Assembly (NCBI GenBank): GCA_029378245.1
Contig: JARKIF010000018.1
Coordinates: 310,001 to 374,000 of the forward strand
Length of the DNA stretch: 64,000 nucleotides
Source of the DNA: Roridomyces roridus
Lineage: Eukaryota; Basidiomycota; Agaricomycetes; Agaricales; Mycenaceae
Direction: 5' to 3'
Below the pieces are notes generated by a model that saw only the letters and a program-made list of their open reading frames with translations, was not told the origin of the DNA and made no database searches. Shown one piece after another: positions 21,010 through 32,913 of the stretch (its first letter is position 1; each line of letters starts with the position of its first letter). Both the position numbers and the translations under genes were made by a program.

Positions 21010-24000
21010 ATGGAGAGACCTCCTCCCACTCAAGCTTCTCGCGTTCTGGGCGCGCTCATGGCGTCTCAGTCAACTGGAAACGCGTCCGACGCGTCCTCTC
21101 CAGCAACACCCCTTCGCACACTGAATGCCGACCCCAGTGGCTCCAACCCCCAAAAGCGCGCCCGGGCTCTCGATCTCGCGCGTCAGGCCCAGGCAAAAGC
21201 TTCACCATATGCGGCAGCCCTGGCTGACGCGAGCTTCCTTTCATCATCCTTCACCTCGTCTCCCTATGTCCCCGGCGGCTTTCAGCTAAACTACGACCAA
21301 GACACCCCCGTTCGCGCCATTGACGTCGGTGGAGATGACCAAGAAGAGAGGTAGCAACGTCTTTCCCTCTTTCTTGCTGAAGGCTGACCCTTTCTTTCAG
21401 AATGGCCGATTTTGTCACTCGTTCATTCGAAGATGTGGGCCAGGGGCTTTCAGTTCGGGATGCTATGAACGATCTTGGCTTGAATGAGTGCGTGGTTTGA
21501 ATACGCACGGCGGGAAGCTCATTAGACCGCTTCCAGAGAAAAAACCCTTTTGCCCGGGCTTGACGTCCGGCTTATGCCCCACCAAGTCATAGGAGTCGCT
21601 TGGATGCTCTCACGCGAGCGCAGCCACGACAAGGGAGGCATCCTTGCTGATGACATGGGGGTGATTGTGCTCTTTTATTCTCTCTATCACGCTGTCTCTC
21701 ATGACTTTCACAGCTCGGCAAGACTGTGCAAATGATTGCCACAATGGCGATGAATCTTCCCGGGGAAGATGATGAAATCCGCACGACGCTTATCGTCGTC
21801 CCGGCCGCTCTCCTCCTGCAGGTGCGTACGCATCAGAAGATGTATTGTATGGGCGCCAATCTTTCGCAGTGGCAGGAGGAGATCAAGGAAAAGACTAACG
21901 ATTTATTTACCGTCCACATCCACCACGGCAAGGACAAGCTCAAGGTATTTGGGCTTGTCCATGAGGGAATATCGCTGACGAGTCTTTAAGAAAACCTCCG
22001 AGGTCAAGGAGTACGATGTGGGTTTGTTCGGTATGCTCCGCAAAGTTCCATTTCATACTGTCTCAGGTCGTCATAACCACATACGCAACTCTATCTATGG
22101 ATTTTCAAATTCCGAAAGACGTGGATGCAGACGATGAGACCCAGTGGCTAGCCCGACACGGTGGCGTCCTCGCCAGAAGTCGCTTCTATCGCGCTATTGC
22201 AGATGAGGCACAATATATTCGCACACGCTCGACCAAAGCGAGCCTGAGCTTGGCCCACGTCCGCGCCAAGTACCGCTGGATGCTGACAGGTACACCCGTG
22301 ACGAACACTCTGTATTTGAATGCTCCTTCTGCACCATCTTTTACTCATCATCCACAGTGCGGACCTCTATGGCCTGCTTCGATTCGGACGGTTCCGCCCA
22401 TTCAACGACTGGAATGCATTCAACGAGCACGTCGTAAGTCACCAGGCGCCCCCGGTTGCACACTGTCCAAATCCATGCATAGGCCAGAGTACAGCTGGAG
22501 GACGCGCCCCTGGCTGGGAGCCGTGCGCAGATGATCCTGAAGCCACTGCTTTTGCGGCGTACCAAGACGTCAACGCTCGAGGGGAAACCGATTCTCACAC
22601 TTCCCGCCAAACATGTGGAGATTCTCAAGCTTCAGTTTTCGGAGGAGGAGCGTGAGGTAGGTGCTTGTTTCTTGTTCGATCAGATACCTTATATTTTCTA
22701 GGTGTACGATTCTTTCGAAAAGAGGACGAAAATCCAGCTGAATCGGTTCATTCGCGCTGGGACCCTCGTGAAAAAGTGAGTTGGTATAATGTTTCCTCCG
22801 TTCCAAAACTGACTACTCAGTCATGCCGCGGTGCTGGTGCATTAATCCGCTCTGGTCCTCATCAAACTCGTACTGACCTTCCCAAGGTGATGATTCTGCG
22901 TCTTCGTCAGCTTTGCTGCCACCCACATCTCATCCTGGTGTGTATTTACTGAGTTGTTCCCCTCCGAACCCGTCTAATGGAATACAGTCGATAGCGGAAG
23001 GGCAAGGGTACAGTGACCCTACCCTTGTCGTTGGCAGCGATACTGCCACTGAGCGTGGACGTGCGCTCAAGCTCATGGGTCGGCCGTGGGTGGAGGCTAT
23101 CAAGCGAAGGTTTGTGCAGCAGCCCTTGAGTGTGACGATTTTTTGAATCCGCTACTCTGCATAGGTTCTTGGTGAGAGCAAGCAACGCGGAACGCCTGGA
23201 CGAGGATGACGAGGAGAGGGCGGATTCGTCGAATTGTCCGAATTGCAAGGATTGTGTGTGCTGCCTTTTTTCGCAGATGAAGACTGAGCACCTTGATTTC
23301 AGTCATGGACGAGAATGGGCGGTTATTACCGTGCGGGCATGAGCTTTGTTTCGGTGAGTGCTTCTTCAGCATTGGTTTCATTTGGTTGACTGCTGTAGAT
23401 TGCACGCTTGACCTGAGTAACTCTCCCATCGCGCACGATGGCGTCTTGTACGTCTGGTCTTCTTTCTTTTCACCATCACCTGACTCCTCACAGCGGAGAG
23501 GGGACTGAAAAGCAGAACCTCGAGATGGAGAAGGAATACGAGAACGCTGCGGCCAGGGGGCTACGACCCTGTAAGCTGACTTGTTGCTGCCGATCTTCCA
23601 CTTAGTCTATTTCAGGTCCCAAGTGCCGCAAGATGACAGACCTGCAGTCGACAAAGGTCTTCAAGTCCTCCGCGTTTGAGCCGAATGAGGACGAGTTGGA
23701 GGCGTTTGAAAAGTCCAAGCGGCAGCCCAAGCGAGCAAAGTATAGCTGGGGCGACGATGTCAAAGTGCGCGCGCCTTCGCCGCCCAAGGCGTTCGATGAC
23801 TGCCTGCTGGATTCGGATGACGATGATATGCCTGATCTCCCGCTATTGGCATCGTTTGCGAAGAAAGAAGAGAAGGATAACCTCCTTGGCAAAGGAAAGA
23901 GTAAGGCTTCGCCGCGCAAGGGGAAGGGCAAAGCGGGCGATGAGGATGTGGGCATGCCGTCGGTATGCTTTCCATCGTGCCAGTTTTTTTTGCGCTCATT

Positions 24001-24917
24001 CGGCTTGCAGGACGCGATTCTTTCCAATTGGGGCCGCGGTGACGACGATATGGAGCCGAGTACGAAGATGCTTGCGATGCTTGACCTTCTGAAGGAGTGG
24101 GAGTCTACTGGAGACAAGACCATTGTCTATTCTCAGTGGACGTCTATGCTCGACCTGATTGAAATTCTCTTTGAGAGACATGGTCTGGCTAGTTTGCGAT
24201 TCGACGGCAAGATGGACCGTTCCTCTCGTGAGGCCGTTCTGGCTAGATTCAAGAAGTCGGGTGGGCCCAAAATAATACTGATTAGGTTTGTGCGCTTTTA
24301 TGTGACTGGCTAGTGCTGATTCGGTTATTAGCACGAAGTGTGGTAGCGTTGGGTACCGTCTTGTCTGTGTATCAAGGACCCGAGCTTACATTCCTATGCC
24401 AGGCTGAATCTAGTGTCTGCCAACCGCATAATCAAGTACGTGTCTGTCTTGCGTTTGGAGTTTTCGCTCACCGCAAATTGTAGTATGGATCTAAGGTGAC
24501 GAAATTCCTTTGTATGCTGCCAGACACTGACCTCGAGCAGTTGGAACGCCGCAGCCGAGACACAGGCATATGATGTGCGGGTTTTCCTCTCATGCATCCG
24601 CTTGTTCTGACAACTTGAATCAGAGGGCGCATCGTATCGGTCAGAACAAAGAAGTCTGGGTGAAGCGCCTGGTCGTGGAGAACACGATTGAAGAGCGGTA
24701 AGTTTTCTGCGATGGCTCTGATTCCTTACTGACGCGTCGAGCAGCATGCTCCAGCTTCAGGACGTCAAGTCGGGGCTCTCCGACGCCGCACTGGGCGAAG
24801 GCACTGCTGGAAGCCTGCATAAGATGAGTGTTAAAGATATCAAACAGGTGCGTGTAGTTCGTTCCCTGATCGTTCCCTTCTGAGTATTGTTTCCAGCTGT
24901 TCGGGATGGCGAACTAG
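21010..24917 (+). CDS. SNF2-family ATPase with internal RING finger (Rad5/Rad16/Uls1 class)
   Basis: It is a nuclear DNA translocase with probable ubiquitin or SUMO-targeted ligase activity. The N-terminus is disordered and Ala/Ser-rich. The helicase begins at LMPHQVIGVAWMLSRE. Motif I is split by an intron: ADDMG then LGKTVQMIA. Motif II is IADEAQYIR, DEAQ as in Uls1-like proteins. LTGTPVTNTL, LRRTKTSTLEGKPI and LRLRQLCCHPHL follow. A C3HC4 RING is inserted at about 23230-23640 (CPNCKD; LPCGHELCF joined to DCTLDL; CPKCRKM). An acidic/basic linker then leads to TIVYSQWTSMLDLIE, FDGKMDRSSRE, NLVSANRII and AYDRAHRIGQNKEVWVKRLV. More than ten introns; ends FGMAN at 24917. Uls1/Ris1 versus Rad16 placement is not settled. 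Confidence 0.9.
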
Positions 24918-25212
24918 GAAGAGTAACCCTTCAAGTAGTTTTATGCATACATCGTCGCGTATAATGTTAACTTTTTTGTCTCACTCGTTCTGTTTTGTGG
25001 ACGGAGCTTGTTGTGGAGTGGCTCTTCTCTGTCGTGACGACTTGGAGCTTTCCACATATATTTCGACAACTCTGCGAAGAAATGCCCCCCTCAGACTTCG
25101 CGGCCGGCTCTCGAGCTTCTGTCGTCAGAATTCCAGGAAAATCCACCGCTTATCACGAAATTTGCTTATCTGCCAATTGCCAATTTTTCGACGTCTTGTT
25201 TGACTATCGACC

Positions 25213-27311
25213 ATGACCAGCTTGCCGACGACGTTTATGGTGGGCTCTGCCTCGAGTGGCGGCCAGAGTGTCCGAGACGCCATCGCGTCTTGTACGTCAT
25301 TGCGCACTGTTTTCTTTGCCTTTCATCTCATCATGTGTGATAGACCGTCGAGCACAGTATCTTGTCGCTGGATCAGCGGTAGCCTCGGTTTCGGACGAGT
25401 CGGCGGATCCGTTTGACGACGAAGAGGCTGATATCGGAGGTCAAGAAGAAGAAGAAGAAGAGCAAGCTGCACACCCGGCACGTCCGTCCTCGGACGTTGG
25501 CTTTATTGGCGAATTTGACTGGGACGAGACACCCGTTGAGGAAGAACCCACTACCCCGCGTGCCAATCTACCCTTTTCACGAAAAGCTTTTCCTTCACCG
25601 AGGACGCAGTCTAGTGAACGAACGGAACGAACCCCGCTTTTGCGCAAGAGCATCTCGTTTACGAAGCTCCCCCATCCGAGACGGCCGTCTACTGCTGCGA
25701 ATAATGACTCTCTCGCGATACCGGGCCATACCATCTCATCTGCTACCCTCAGACGTCCGTCTGCCGCCTCCACACGGAGCATGAAATACAACTATGGCGG
25801 ACAGAGTACCTTTGGACAAACGGTGCGCCCAGTCTTTATGCAAAACGCCAACTAACTTGAGCCAGCTATTCAATTCCATTGCTATCTTGCTTGGAATTGG
25901 CATGCTTTCCGAGCCACTTGCTTTTGCTTATGCAGGCTGGGGGATGGGATCTATTCTGATTGTCTTTTATGGCTTCATCAGCTGTTATACGTGCGTCTGT
26001 CACTTGAAACCCGCTCTTTACAACTCATCTCTCTTTAGAGCCAAAATTTTGGCAGGGATTATCCTGTCTGATCCTCGTCTGCGCTCGTACGCGGATATTG
26101 GCCGCAAGGCCTTTGGACCACGATCTACAGTGGTTATTAGCATATTGTTCTGCTTGGAGCTCTTTGCTGTCAGCGTGATTCTGGTCACTTTGTATGCCGA
26201 TTCCCTCCACTCCCTCATCCCGAGGTACTCCTCCGATACCTACAAAGTGTGGGGTATTTTCCTGTGAGCCTTCACCCGCCCTTCTTTCCAGCTGTTGACG
26301 TGACTGTAGCCTCATACCCACTGTATTTCTCCCACTGTCCCTTCTATCCATCACCTCCGTCCTCGGCATAGTATCGACGGTCCTTGTTGTCGCTGTGATC
26401 CTCATCGATGGCGTGTCCAAGACCGAGTCTCCTGGCAGCCTTTGGAGCCCCGCTGATACCTCGCTCGGAATTGACAACTGGAATCACCTGGGAATCGCTT
26501 TCGGACTGTTCATGGCTGGGGTCAGTTTCTTGCTAATCTCACTACCATTGTCTTATTTTGCGCCAGTTTTCTGGACATGCGGTTATTCCTTCGCTGGCTC
26601 GAGATATGGTCGATCCTAGCCAATTTGACAAGATGATCAACTGGGCGTTTGTGGTGGCTACATCTATCTATGCGCTTATAGGCGCTGCCGGGTATTTCAT
26701 GTTTGGCAACTCGGTTAGCGCTGAGATCAGCATGGAACTACTCGGCACACCGGGATACAATGCAGCTATAAATGAGGCTGCATTGTGGATGCTGGTTCTG
26801 AGCCCGTTGTATGCCGCCTTCCTCGCGTTGCACTTATCCCGCTAACTACGCCCTCAGATCCAAATTCGCGCTCACCACTCAACCTTTGAATACGGCGATC
26901 CAGATCCTCCTGGGACTGGACAGCCCAGTGGGCTCGCCGGAGGACCTTGCAGCCAAGATGACCGAATCGAGGAGTGAGACTCCTCGCATGCGCGTTACGC
27001 TCCGCGGTGCCCTGTTCGTCGTGCAGCGCGTCGGCGTCACGCTACTCTCCGTAGCCGTGTCTATCCTTGTACCCGAGTTCAGCGCCGCCAGTAAGTGGTC
27101 TTGCCAACTTTCTTTACCGCGCCTCTTACGGATGATGGCAGTGGCGTTCTTGGGCTCGTTTTCTGCGTTTGTGCTCTGTGTTATTGGGCCTGTAGCGGCC
27201 AAGGTGGCGATTAATGGACGCTGTGGGATGCTTGACGGACTGCTGATGGCGGTTGCGGTCGTGATGGCTGTGTGGGGTACATGGGCGGCGTTCTTGGAAG
27301 CGGAGGCGTGA
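25213..27311 (+). CDS. Vacuolar amino acid transporter (AVT1-like, AAAP family)
   Basis: It is a proton-coupled amino-acid transporter, most likely on the vacuole membrane. A long acidic and Ser/Pro-rich cytosolic N-terminus runs over 25213-25860, with a Glu run from a GAA repeat at 25444-25462 and a TPLLRKSIS motif. The membrane domain starts LFNSIAILLGIGMLSEPLAFAYAGW. Further pieces are SYADIGRKAFGPRS, LYADSLHSLIP, FSGHAVIPSLARDM (spliced) and LTTQPLNTAI. About ten or eleven spans end at FLEAEA. Pieces are joined by short introns. The N-terminal extension and membrane signature fit fungal AVT1; exact substrate unknown. Confidence 0.88.
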
Positions 27312-27419
27312 TAGTAGATACCCCTGAGTACATACACGAAAGATAACGTTGAGAAGCTTCCTAATCGGGCTGATCGGCGTAGTTGGCTTGTCCTTGTTTA
27401 TCCATTACCATTTTTCGCG

Positions 27420-28780
27420 ATGGACAACGATGTCCCCGCTCAGCATCGCAAGACGCTGCACAGCAAACGGTCGTTTGGCAAGCACCCACGCATAATCGAC
27501 TCGCCCGCGTACGATGCATCTGAAGAAGACAACGATCCGCTTTCGGATGGCGATGCACACTCTACCACTGGCACCATTCCGCCGACTCGACTGCAGGGAG
27601 GCTCGCGCACGCTAAAGCAGCCGACTGCTATGAACCGGTCTTCTACTGCTCGCCACCACCTCGCGTCGAGCTTTCTTTCAGATTCCGACGGCGTTGATTC
27701 GCCCACATACGATGGCGATATCGAATCCTCTGCGACTGCTGGCCCCGAGCCGCTCGCCAGCAGACTCACACATCACCACCATGCGTCATCTACCTCCACC
27801 TTCGATGCGCAGGTACTTTCTCCTACCCCCGGGTCTACACCTGCCACTGAAGACCCGCCTCGGGTGCAGAAAAAGGACGCAGCCGGCCATCCTGTATTCC
27901 TCTCGCCACCCATGCCGCCACAGGAGCCCGCTGTTCCCGCCGTTGCAGAGGCCGCCTTCAACCCCGCTGCGCTTACACCAGCGGATATTCAAGAATTTAT
28001 TCAGAAGGCTATCAACGGCGAGACGTGGCGCAAGTACAAGGTCAACCCCCCGCCCACCGATAGGCCTGTGCGCGTATACGCAGATGGTGCCTCGCTTTGC
28101 TGCTTGCTCGGTGGGCACCAGCACTGATGTCATTTGAAAGGCGTGTATGATCTTTTTCATTTTGGGCACGCCCTGCAGCTGCGCCAGGCCAAACTGGCTT
28201 TCCCCAATGTGTACCTCCTTGTCGGTGTCAACTCGGACGAGCAAGTCCGCCAGAACAAGGCGCGCGGAATCATGGTCCATGCTGAGAGGTGGGTTCTTTT
28301 TTACTCGAGTGCTTATGACGTCGATTCAGCGTATTTAGATTGGAGGCGGTCCGCCATTGCCGGTGGGTCGACGAGGTCATCGCCGAGGCGCCCTGGGTCA
28401 TCGATCAGGCGTTCATCGACAAGTATGAGATTGACTATGTTGCCCACGACGAGGAACCGTACGCTTCCTCGGGGCACGATGATGTCTATGGGTTCTGTAA
28501 AGCACAAGGTGGAGATTCCGTCACTAGCCAATCTCCTGGCTGAGATTTCCCAGGCAAATTCATCCCGACGCGGCGTACACCTGGGGTGTCGACGTCCGAG
28601 CTTCTGGAACGGATCGTGAGCGGGTATCGGCATCGGGAATTCGACGAAAAGTTGGTCAAGATGGGTCATGCGGAGCTCAAGGCGGAAGGGAGCGACTATG
28701 ACGAGAGTCGCGTGCAGAGCCGGGTACAGAGTCGGGTTGCGTCGAGGAGTATGAGCCCTGTTCATCCTTCGGTTTGTTAA
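27420..28780 (+). CDS. PCT1: Choline-phosphate cytidylyltransferase
   Basis: It makes CDP-choline from phosphocholine and CTP, the rate-limiting step of the Kennedy pathway, at the nuclear/ER membrane. Exons: 27420-28086, 28141-28288, 28339-28508 and 28554-28780, giving 403 aa. The first 220 residues are low-complexity (Ser, Thr, His, Pro). The catalytic domain then shows [17 protein letters not shown] with the HxGH motif at 229-232, [40 protein letters not shown] and [14 protein letters not shown] (the RTEGISTS equivalent). The tail carries a short repeat ([15 protein letters not shown]) where the amphipathic membrane-binding helix would be expected. Confidence 0.95.
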
Positions 28781-28929
28781 TTACTGTATGTCACTATAGA
28801 ATTCATGTAATTGCGGATACTAAGCGCGGCTTGGAAGACGCGTCTTGTCGGCCTGGAGATTCGGTACGAGAGTGGTCATCATGAATGACAATTCTGACAT
28901 TCAAATAGGGCCGCGATTATCAGATAACC

Positions 28930-30250
28930 ATGGCATTCGACAGACTCAAAATTTTGGGCATCGCCCTGAGGCACTTGTTTCCCCTCGCTGCCCAACTACT
29001 CTTCCGCAAACTGAAAGGCGCCATTCACCCATGGACCTACAAAGCTCTGCCCACCGCCAAGAACGTCGTGGTCGTGGGCGGAAACTTTGCTGGTCTTTGC
29101 CTCACACAACGACTATGTCAGTCCCTACCGACGGGCTATAGAGTCATCATGGTGGAGAAAAACTCGCATTTCAACTTTTCCTGGGTCTTCCCCCGGTTTT
29201 CGGTCATCACGGGCTACGAGGATAGGGCGTTTATACCTTATGACGGACTCGAGGCGGGTGCTGCGAAGGGCATACTTCGGCGTGTGCAGGCCGAGGTGAC
29301 TGACCTCACGCCGACGCATGTTCTTCTGTCTTCGGGTGAGGTGATCGAGTACGCTTACCTGGTCATTGCGACGGGCACTAGTGCCACCATGCCAGCCAAG
29401 GTGCTCGCCACCGACGCTGGAGAAGGGTGTGCCGAGTTCCGTGGGGTTCAGGAGAGTATTCGCGATGCGCAGCGCATTGCGGTCATTGGTGGTGGTGCGG
29501 TTGGAGTCGAGCTGGCGTCCGACATCAAGAGCTTTTTCCCGGACAAGAACATCTCGCTGTATCATTCTCGTGCCCAGCTCCTCCCAACATTCGGACACCG
29601 GCTACACGACCATGTAGCCAAGGCTTTGGAAGCGCTTGGGATTCGCGTCGTTTACCAACAACGCCCGGAGATTCTGCCAGGCGGAAAGACGCTCCGCACG
29701 TCCAGGGGTGAAGAAGAATATGATCTAATCGTGAGTGCTAACCCCCATACTTTCCTTGCGCCGACTCGTACACAGCTCCCTTGCACCGGCCAACGCCCGA
29801 ACTCGTCCCTCCTCAAGAACCTTGCCCCCGACGCTATCTCGGAAACCACCAATCACATCCTCGTCAAACCTACGCTGCAAATACAGGACTCTGCCTTTGA
29901 GAATATATTCGCGTTCGGAGACGTTGTCGAGACTGGTGGTCCCAAGATGTCGCGTGCTGCCCAGTTTCAGGCCGAGGTCGTCCTGGCTAATATTCTCCGT
30001 ATGATCGACGGCAAGCAGAGTACGGTGGTATATAAACCGTTGCCATACATTGAGGGTGCCATCAAGTTGACGCTGGGGAAGGTGAGTGGGGCTTGATATA
30101 TTTTCCGAATGCTGAACGTGCGGGCAGTCTGCTTATGCGGTGTATGCGCAAGATAATGAGAAAGATGTCTTGGACTTTGGCAACGGAGGGGACGAGGACT
30201 TGGGTGTCTTAAGGGCATGGCGTATGCTCGGGGCTCGTTACATAAAGTAG
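28930..30250 (+). CDS. FAD-dependent NAD(P)H oxidoreductase, FSP1/AMID (AIFM2)-like
   Basis: It is a pyridine-nucleotide-disulphide-type flavoprotein of the AIF family; relatives reduce quinones at membranes. Exons: 28930-29730, 29776-30081 and 30128-30250, giving 409 aa. A hydrophobic N-terminus (LRHLFPLAAQLLFRKL) precedes the FAD Rossmann motif VVVVGGNFAGLCL. WVFPRFSV, VIATGTSATMPAK, the NAD(P) motif IAVIGGGAVGVELASD, and the C-terminal FAD-binding IFAFGDVVETGGPKMSRAA follow. The protein ends MLGARYIK, which resembles the family's usual end. The N-terminal hydrophobic segment may anchor it in mitochondria or a lipid droplet. Gene end and tRNA are 42 bases apart. Confidence 0.9.
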
Positions 30251-30292
30251 AATTTGTTTGCTTCTTTGTCAGGAAAGACAAAGATCAAAAAG

Positions 30293-30375
30293 GGACCCAA
30301 CCGCGATTCGAACGCGGGGCCACACCCAGCTAGGAAACTCCCTAAGGGTGTATCATACCTCTAGACCATTGGGTC
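30293..30375 (-). tRNA. tRNA-Pro (anticodon AGG) with an 11-base intron
   Basis: The minus strand folds as a complete tRNA. The acceptor stem is GACCCAA/TTGGGTC, the D arm TGGTCTAGAGGTATGA, the anticodon stem CACCC/GGGTG, and the T arm CCGCG-TTCGAAT-CGCGG. Anticodon AGG is at 30343-30341. The intron AGTTTCCTAGC (30339-30329) follows position 37, the canonical site, and its CCTA can pair with the anticodon-loop TAGG. The A box (TGGTCTAGAGG) and B box (GTTCGAATC) are intact. A T5 terminator follows at about 30291-30287. Confidence 0.95.
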
Positions 30376-30729
30376 GGATCGATAGGAGTTTTATTTTGCG
30401 CAGCACATCCGAGCCCCCGAACCATGGCACAGCTCTCTATGAAGTTTATTACCAAGGGGTACCGGGCCGTTAATCCGGAGCTAGTTAGTCCCCTTATGGA
30501 CCTTAAAAAAAATTCAGACCCCCACTTTTTTGAGCTTGAAGGCATTTACAAACTCCAGAGGAGTGAAAGTACACCCTCTAGGCTCTGGGGTTGTTCTGAG
30601 GTACCTGGTATATGCGGCCACCATGGCACGATGCTTTGGAGAGAAGCTGAGGGCTCGGAGCAATGCCATCACAAGGCCGAAGGTCGGCAGGTGAATGATT
30701 TCACGACGGGATCACGACGTTAACAACGG
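30376..30729. other. Intergenic, no gene seen
   Basis: A 99-codon plus-strand ORF at 30424-30723 has no protein-like composition or splice context. I see no RNA or other repeat here. Confidence 0.5.
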
Positions 30730-31794
30730 GTTATAGTCTGCTGTCAAACACGGCCTTTTGGCAGGGGCCACCCAATCGACGTCATCGCCCGAAAGGGATG
30801 CGTCACGTGGTCCTTTTCGTCCGCGTCGGTTCGAGCCCGCAGCTCGTCGACCATTTTTGTGCGCTCGAATATTCGCCGAATACACTTGATGATGGACAGA
30901 AAATCGAGAGAAACATTACATTGAGTATGTACATTACTAGCAGTAGCAAATGAATGATAGTGGATGAGATAGACCCGGTCGAGAAGTGAGTCCGGCAATA
31001 CAGCAGAGCACACCACTCCTGAGTCTCAGCCACCTCTGTCTCGATGTTCTTTCACTCCGCATCCAACGCCGTGCGATTCACAGGCCACTGGAGCGCGAGA
31101 TTCGGGTGGAAAGCAAGAGAGCACGGACTCCGGCGTCGGTGTGGATAGCGTAGCGACGCAATCGTGCGCGGAGAGAAGAACGTAGAAAGGGGAGAGGAGT
31201 CTGTGGTGTCGATGTTGTCGGCGCCGGCTCGGTGCTTCTCCACATGCACAGAACCTAACTATACGCAGAAAGGATGAGGAGGGGGACAGGGAGGGAGACA
31301 AAGACGACGCACCGCCAGCCCAGTTACCAATGCCGTCGTCATCCAATGCTAATCCCGTCGCGGACAGCCGTCGGCGTGTAGTGTCATGACTTGTAAGCTA
31401 CAATCGGGGGAGAACGACCGAGAAGACGCTGCCCAAGGCGTATGCCATGCCATTGAGGGTAAGGGAGACACTACCGGACGCCACAGAGCCCAAGTAGAAG
31501 GCCGTGGAGGGTGAGAATTGCCAAGATGCGAGGGACACGAGTGGTGAGCAAGATTGCCAAGTTTCCGGCCCAATTCCGGCCTGGAAGCGGCAAGGATGCT
31601 TGGATGGACTTCTGGGAGGTATTCGGTTGGTATTGGTAGCGTTGGGGCGACCACGGCGCGTCCAGAGCGCGAGACGAGCGAGGGAGGAGGAGGACCATGG
31701 GAGCGCTGGCAGTGCACGTGCTCATCCCTTTTGGGCGATGACATCAATTGGGTGGCACCTGCCAAAGGGGCGCGATTGCAAACAGACTACATAC
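30730..31794. mobile_element. 1.07-kb element with about 80-bp imperfect terminal inverted repeats
   Basis: The arm 30730-30809 is the reverse complement of 31715-31794 with perhaps fifteen mismatches plus a few gaps. Shared blocks include GGGCGATGAC..C.ATTGGGTGGC and CACGTG at the inner edges. Several of the differences are C to T or G to A at CpG. The interior has ORFs on both strands (for example 31349-31765 minus) but none resembles a transposase. It is best read as a non-autonomous DNA transposon or a decayed copy. No target-site duplication was recognised. Confidence 0.6.
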
Positions 31795-32913
31795 AGCTAC
31801 AACTTGTTCGTCAGCTGTATCGTAGTCTGTCTACGAGAGACTAACAACGGGTAAAGCCCGAATCGGTTCATCCGACGAGGATTAAATCTGCTGAGGGGTA
31901 CCTCGACCAGATTCATAGTTTAGTCGTGCGTTTGAGACTTGTTTAAAGTTCCGGGGTCCCGACAGGTGCCTCGGCATATTGGCAAATTGCTTCAAAATAT
32001 TCGGACAACATTGTTTAGTCTTATGGGAAGTCATCCAGTCAAAGGAAAATGATGCTAACTGGTCCCTTTTTTGTTCTGTTCGTTGTTCCATTCGGGAAAT
32101 CTTAGCTCACTTACACATGACAAATCCTGATATAGTCCTGGGACCTGCTCGCAGCCGGGAAAGGCGAGCTGGTCACAAGCTGGTCACCGATCCGGCAGGC
32201 GCCGGATCGGGAGCAGTGAGTTTTGGCAGGTGTACCGGTGCCGCCTTAGTTCCGCCATCGAAAAAGGCCGGATTCGTACCTGCCGTGCGGAGCAACGGCC
32301 CTGTTCACTACTACATCTCGAATGGCTGCCCGTGGATTTCAATAGACGCGCACATCGCAATCCCGTTACCTTCACTCCGGGGCTCCTGCGACACCCTCTT
32401 CGAATGCGTCATCACTGGAATTTGCTGGAAAACAAGGTCACAGCGCATGGATTTGCTGCTCGATCGCATTCCTCAGGCCTAAGGCATCTTGCAATGAAGA
32501 AGGGTCGTAAGACTCTTTCGCTCAAGGCAGGAACACGTGGTAATGTCGAATCGAGTAGTTCGACTTCTTCCTGCAGCCTGATGTAAGAGGCCAGTCGTCT
32601 GGGTTCCTGGCCAAGATTTATATCCTGGAACCCGCTCGCGTCGCCAGGCACATAGTTCGTCCAATTAAACGCCCTCCTCCCCGCCCTCAAAAATATATCT
32701 ATAAAAAAGGGAAAACAAAGAGTGCGCCGGTCGCAAACGGGCGCGGATGCTGGGTTCATTTACCACCTTTCTTACGAAAGGTAAGTCCTCGGAGAAGCCA
32801 TTCTTCTGCCTAAAGGGGCTGCACGCGAAGCTCTCGACGAGCACGTTTTGAGAACACTGGCTGACCAATGCTTCTGGTCGTTTTGTGCAGCAGACGACGT
32901 GTACACACTCAAC
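31795..32913. other. Intergenic region upstream of A1, with a hairpin and a segment shared with the A2 upstream region
   Basis: A perfect 10-bp inverted repeat with a 4-base loop lies at 32187-32210. The segment 32521-32549 matches 37079-37107 with four transitions, and reading both on the minus strand gives STLPRVPALS in each. The start region of A1 (about 32770-32913) also resembles that of A2. No complete gene was recognised. Confidence 0.6.

Noticed and set aside
31349..31765. Minus-strand ORF inside the inverted-repeat element as a transposase
   Set aside because: No catalytic triad, DNA-binding domain or transposase-like block is visible; Pro/Ser/His-rich composition looks random.
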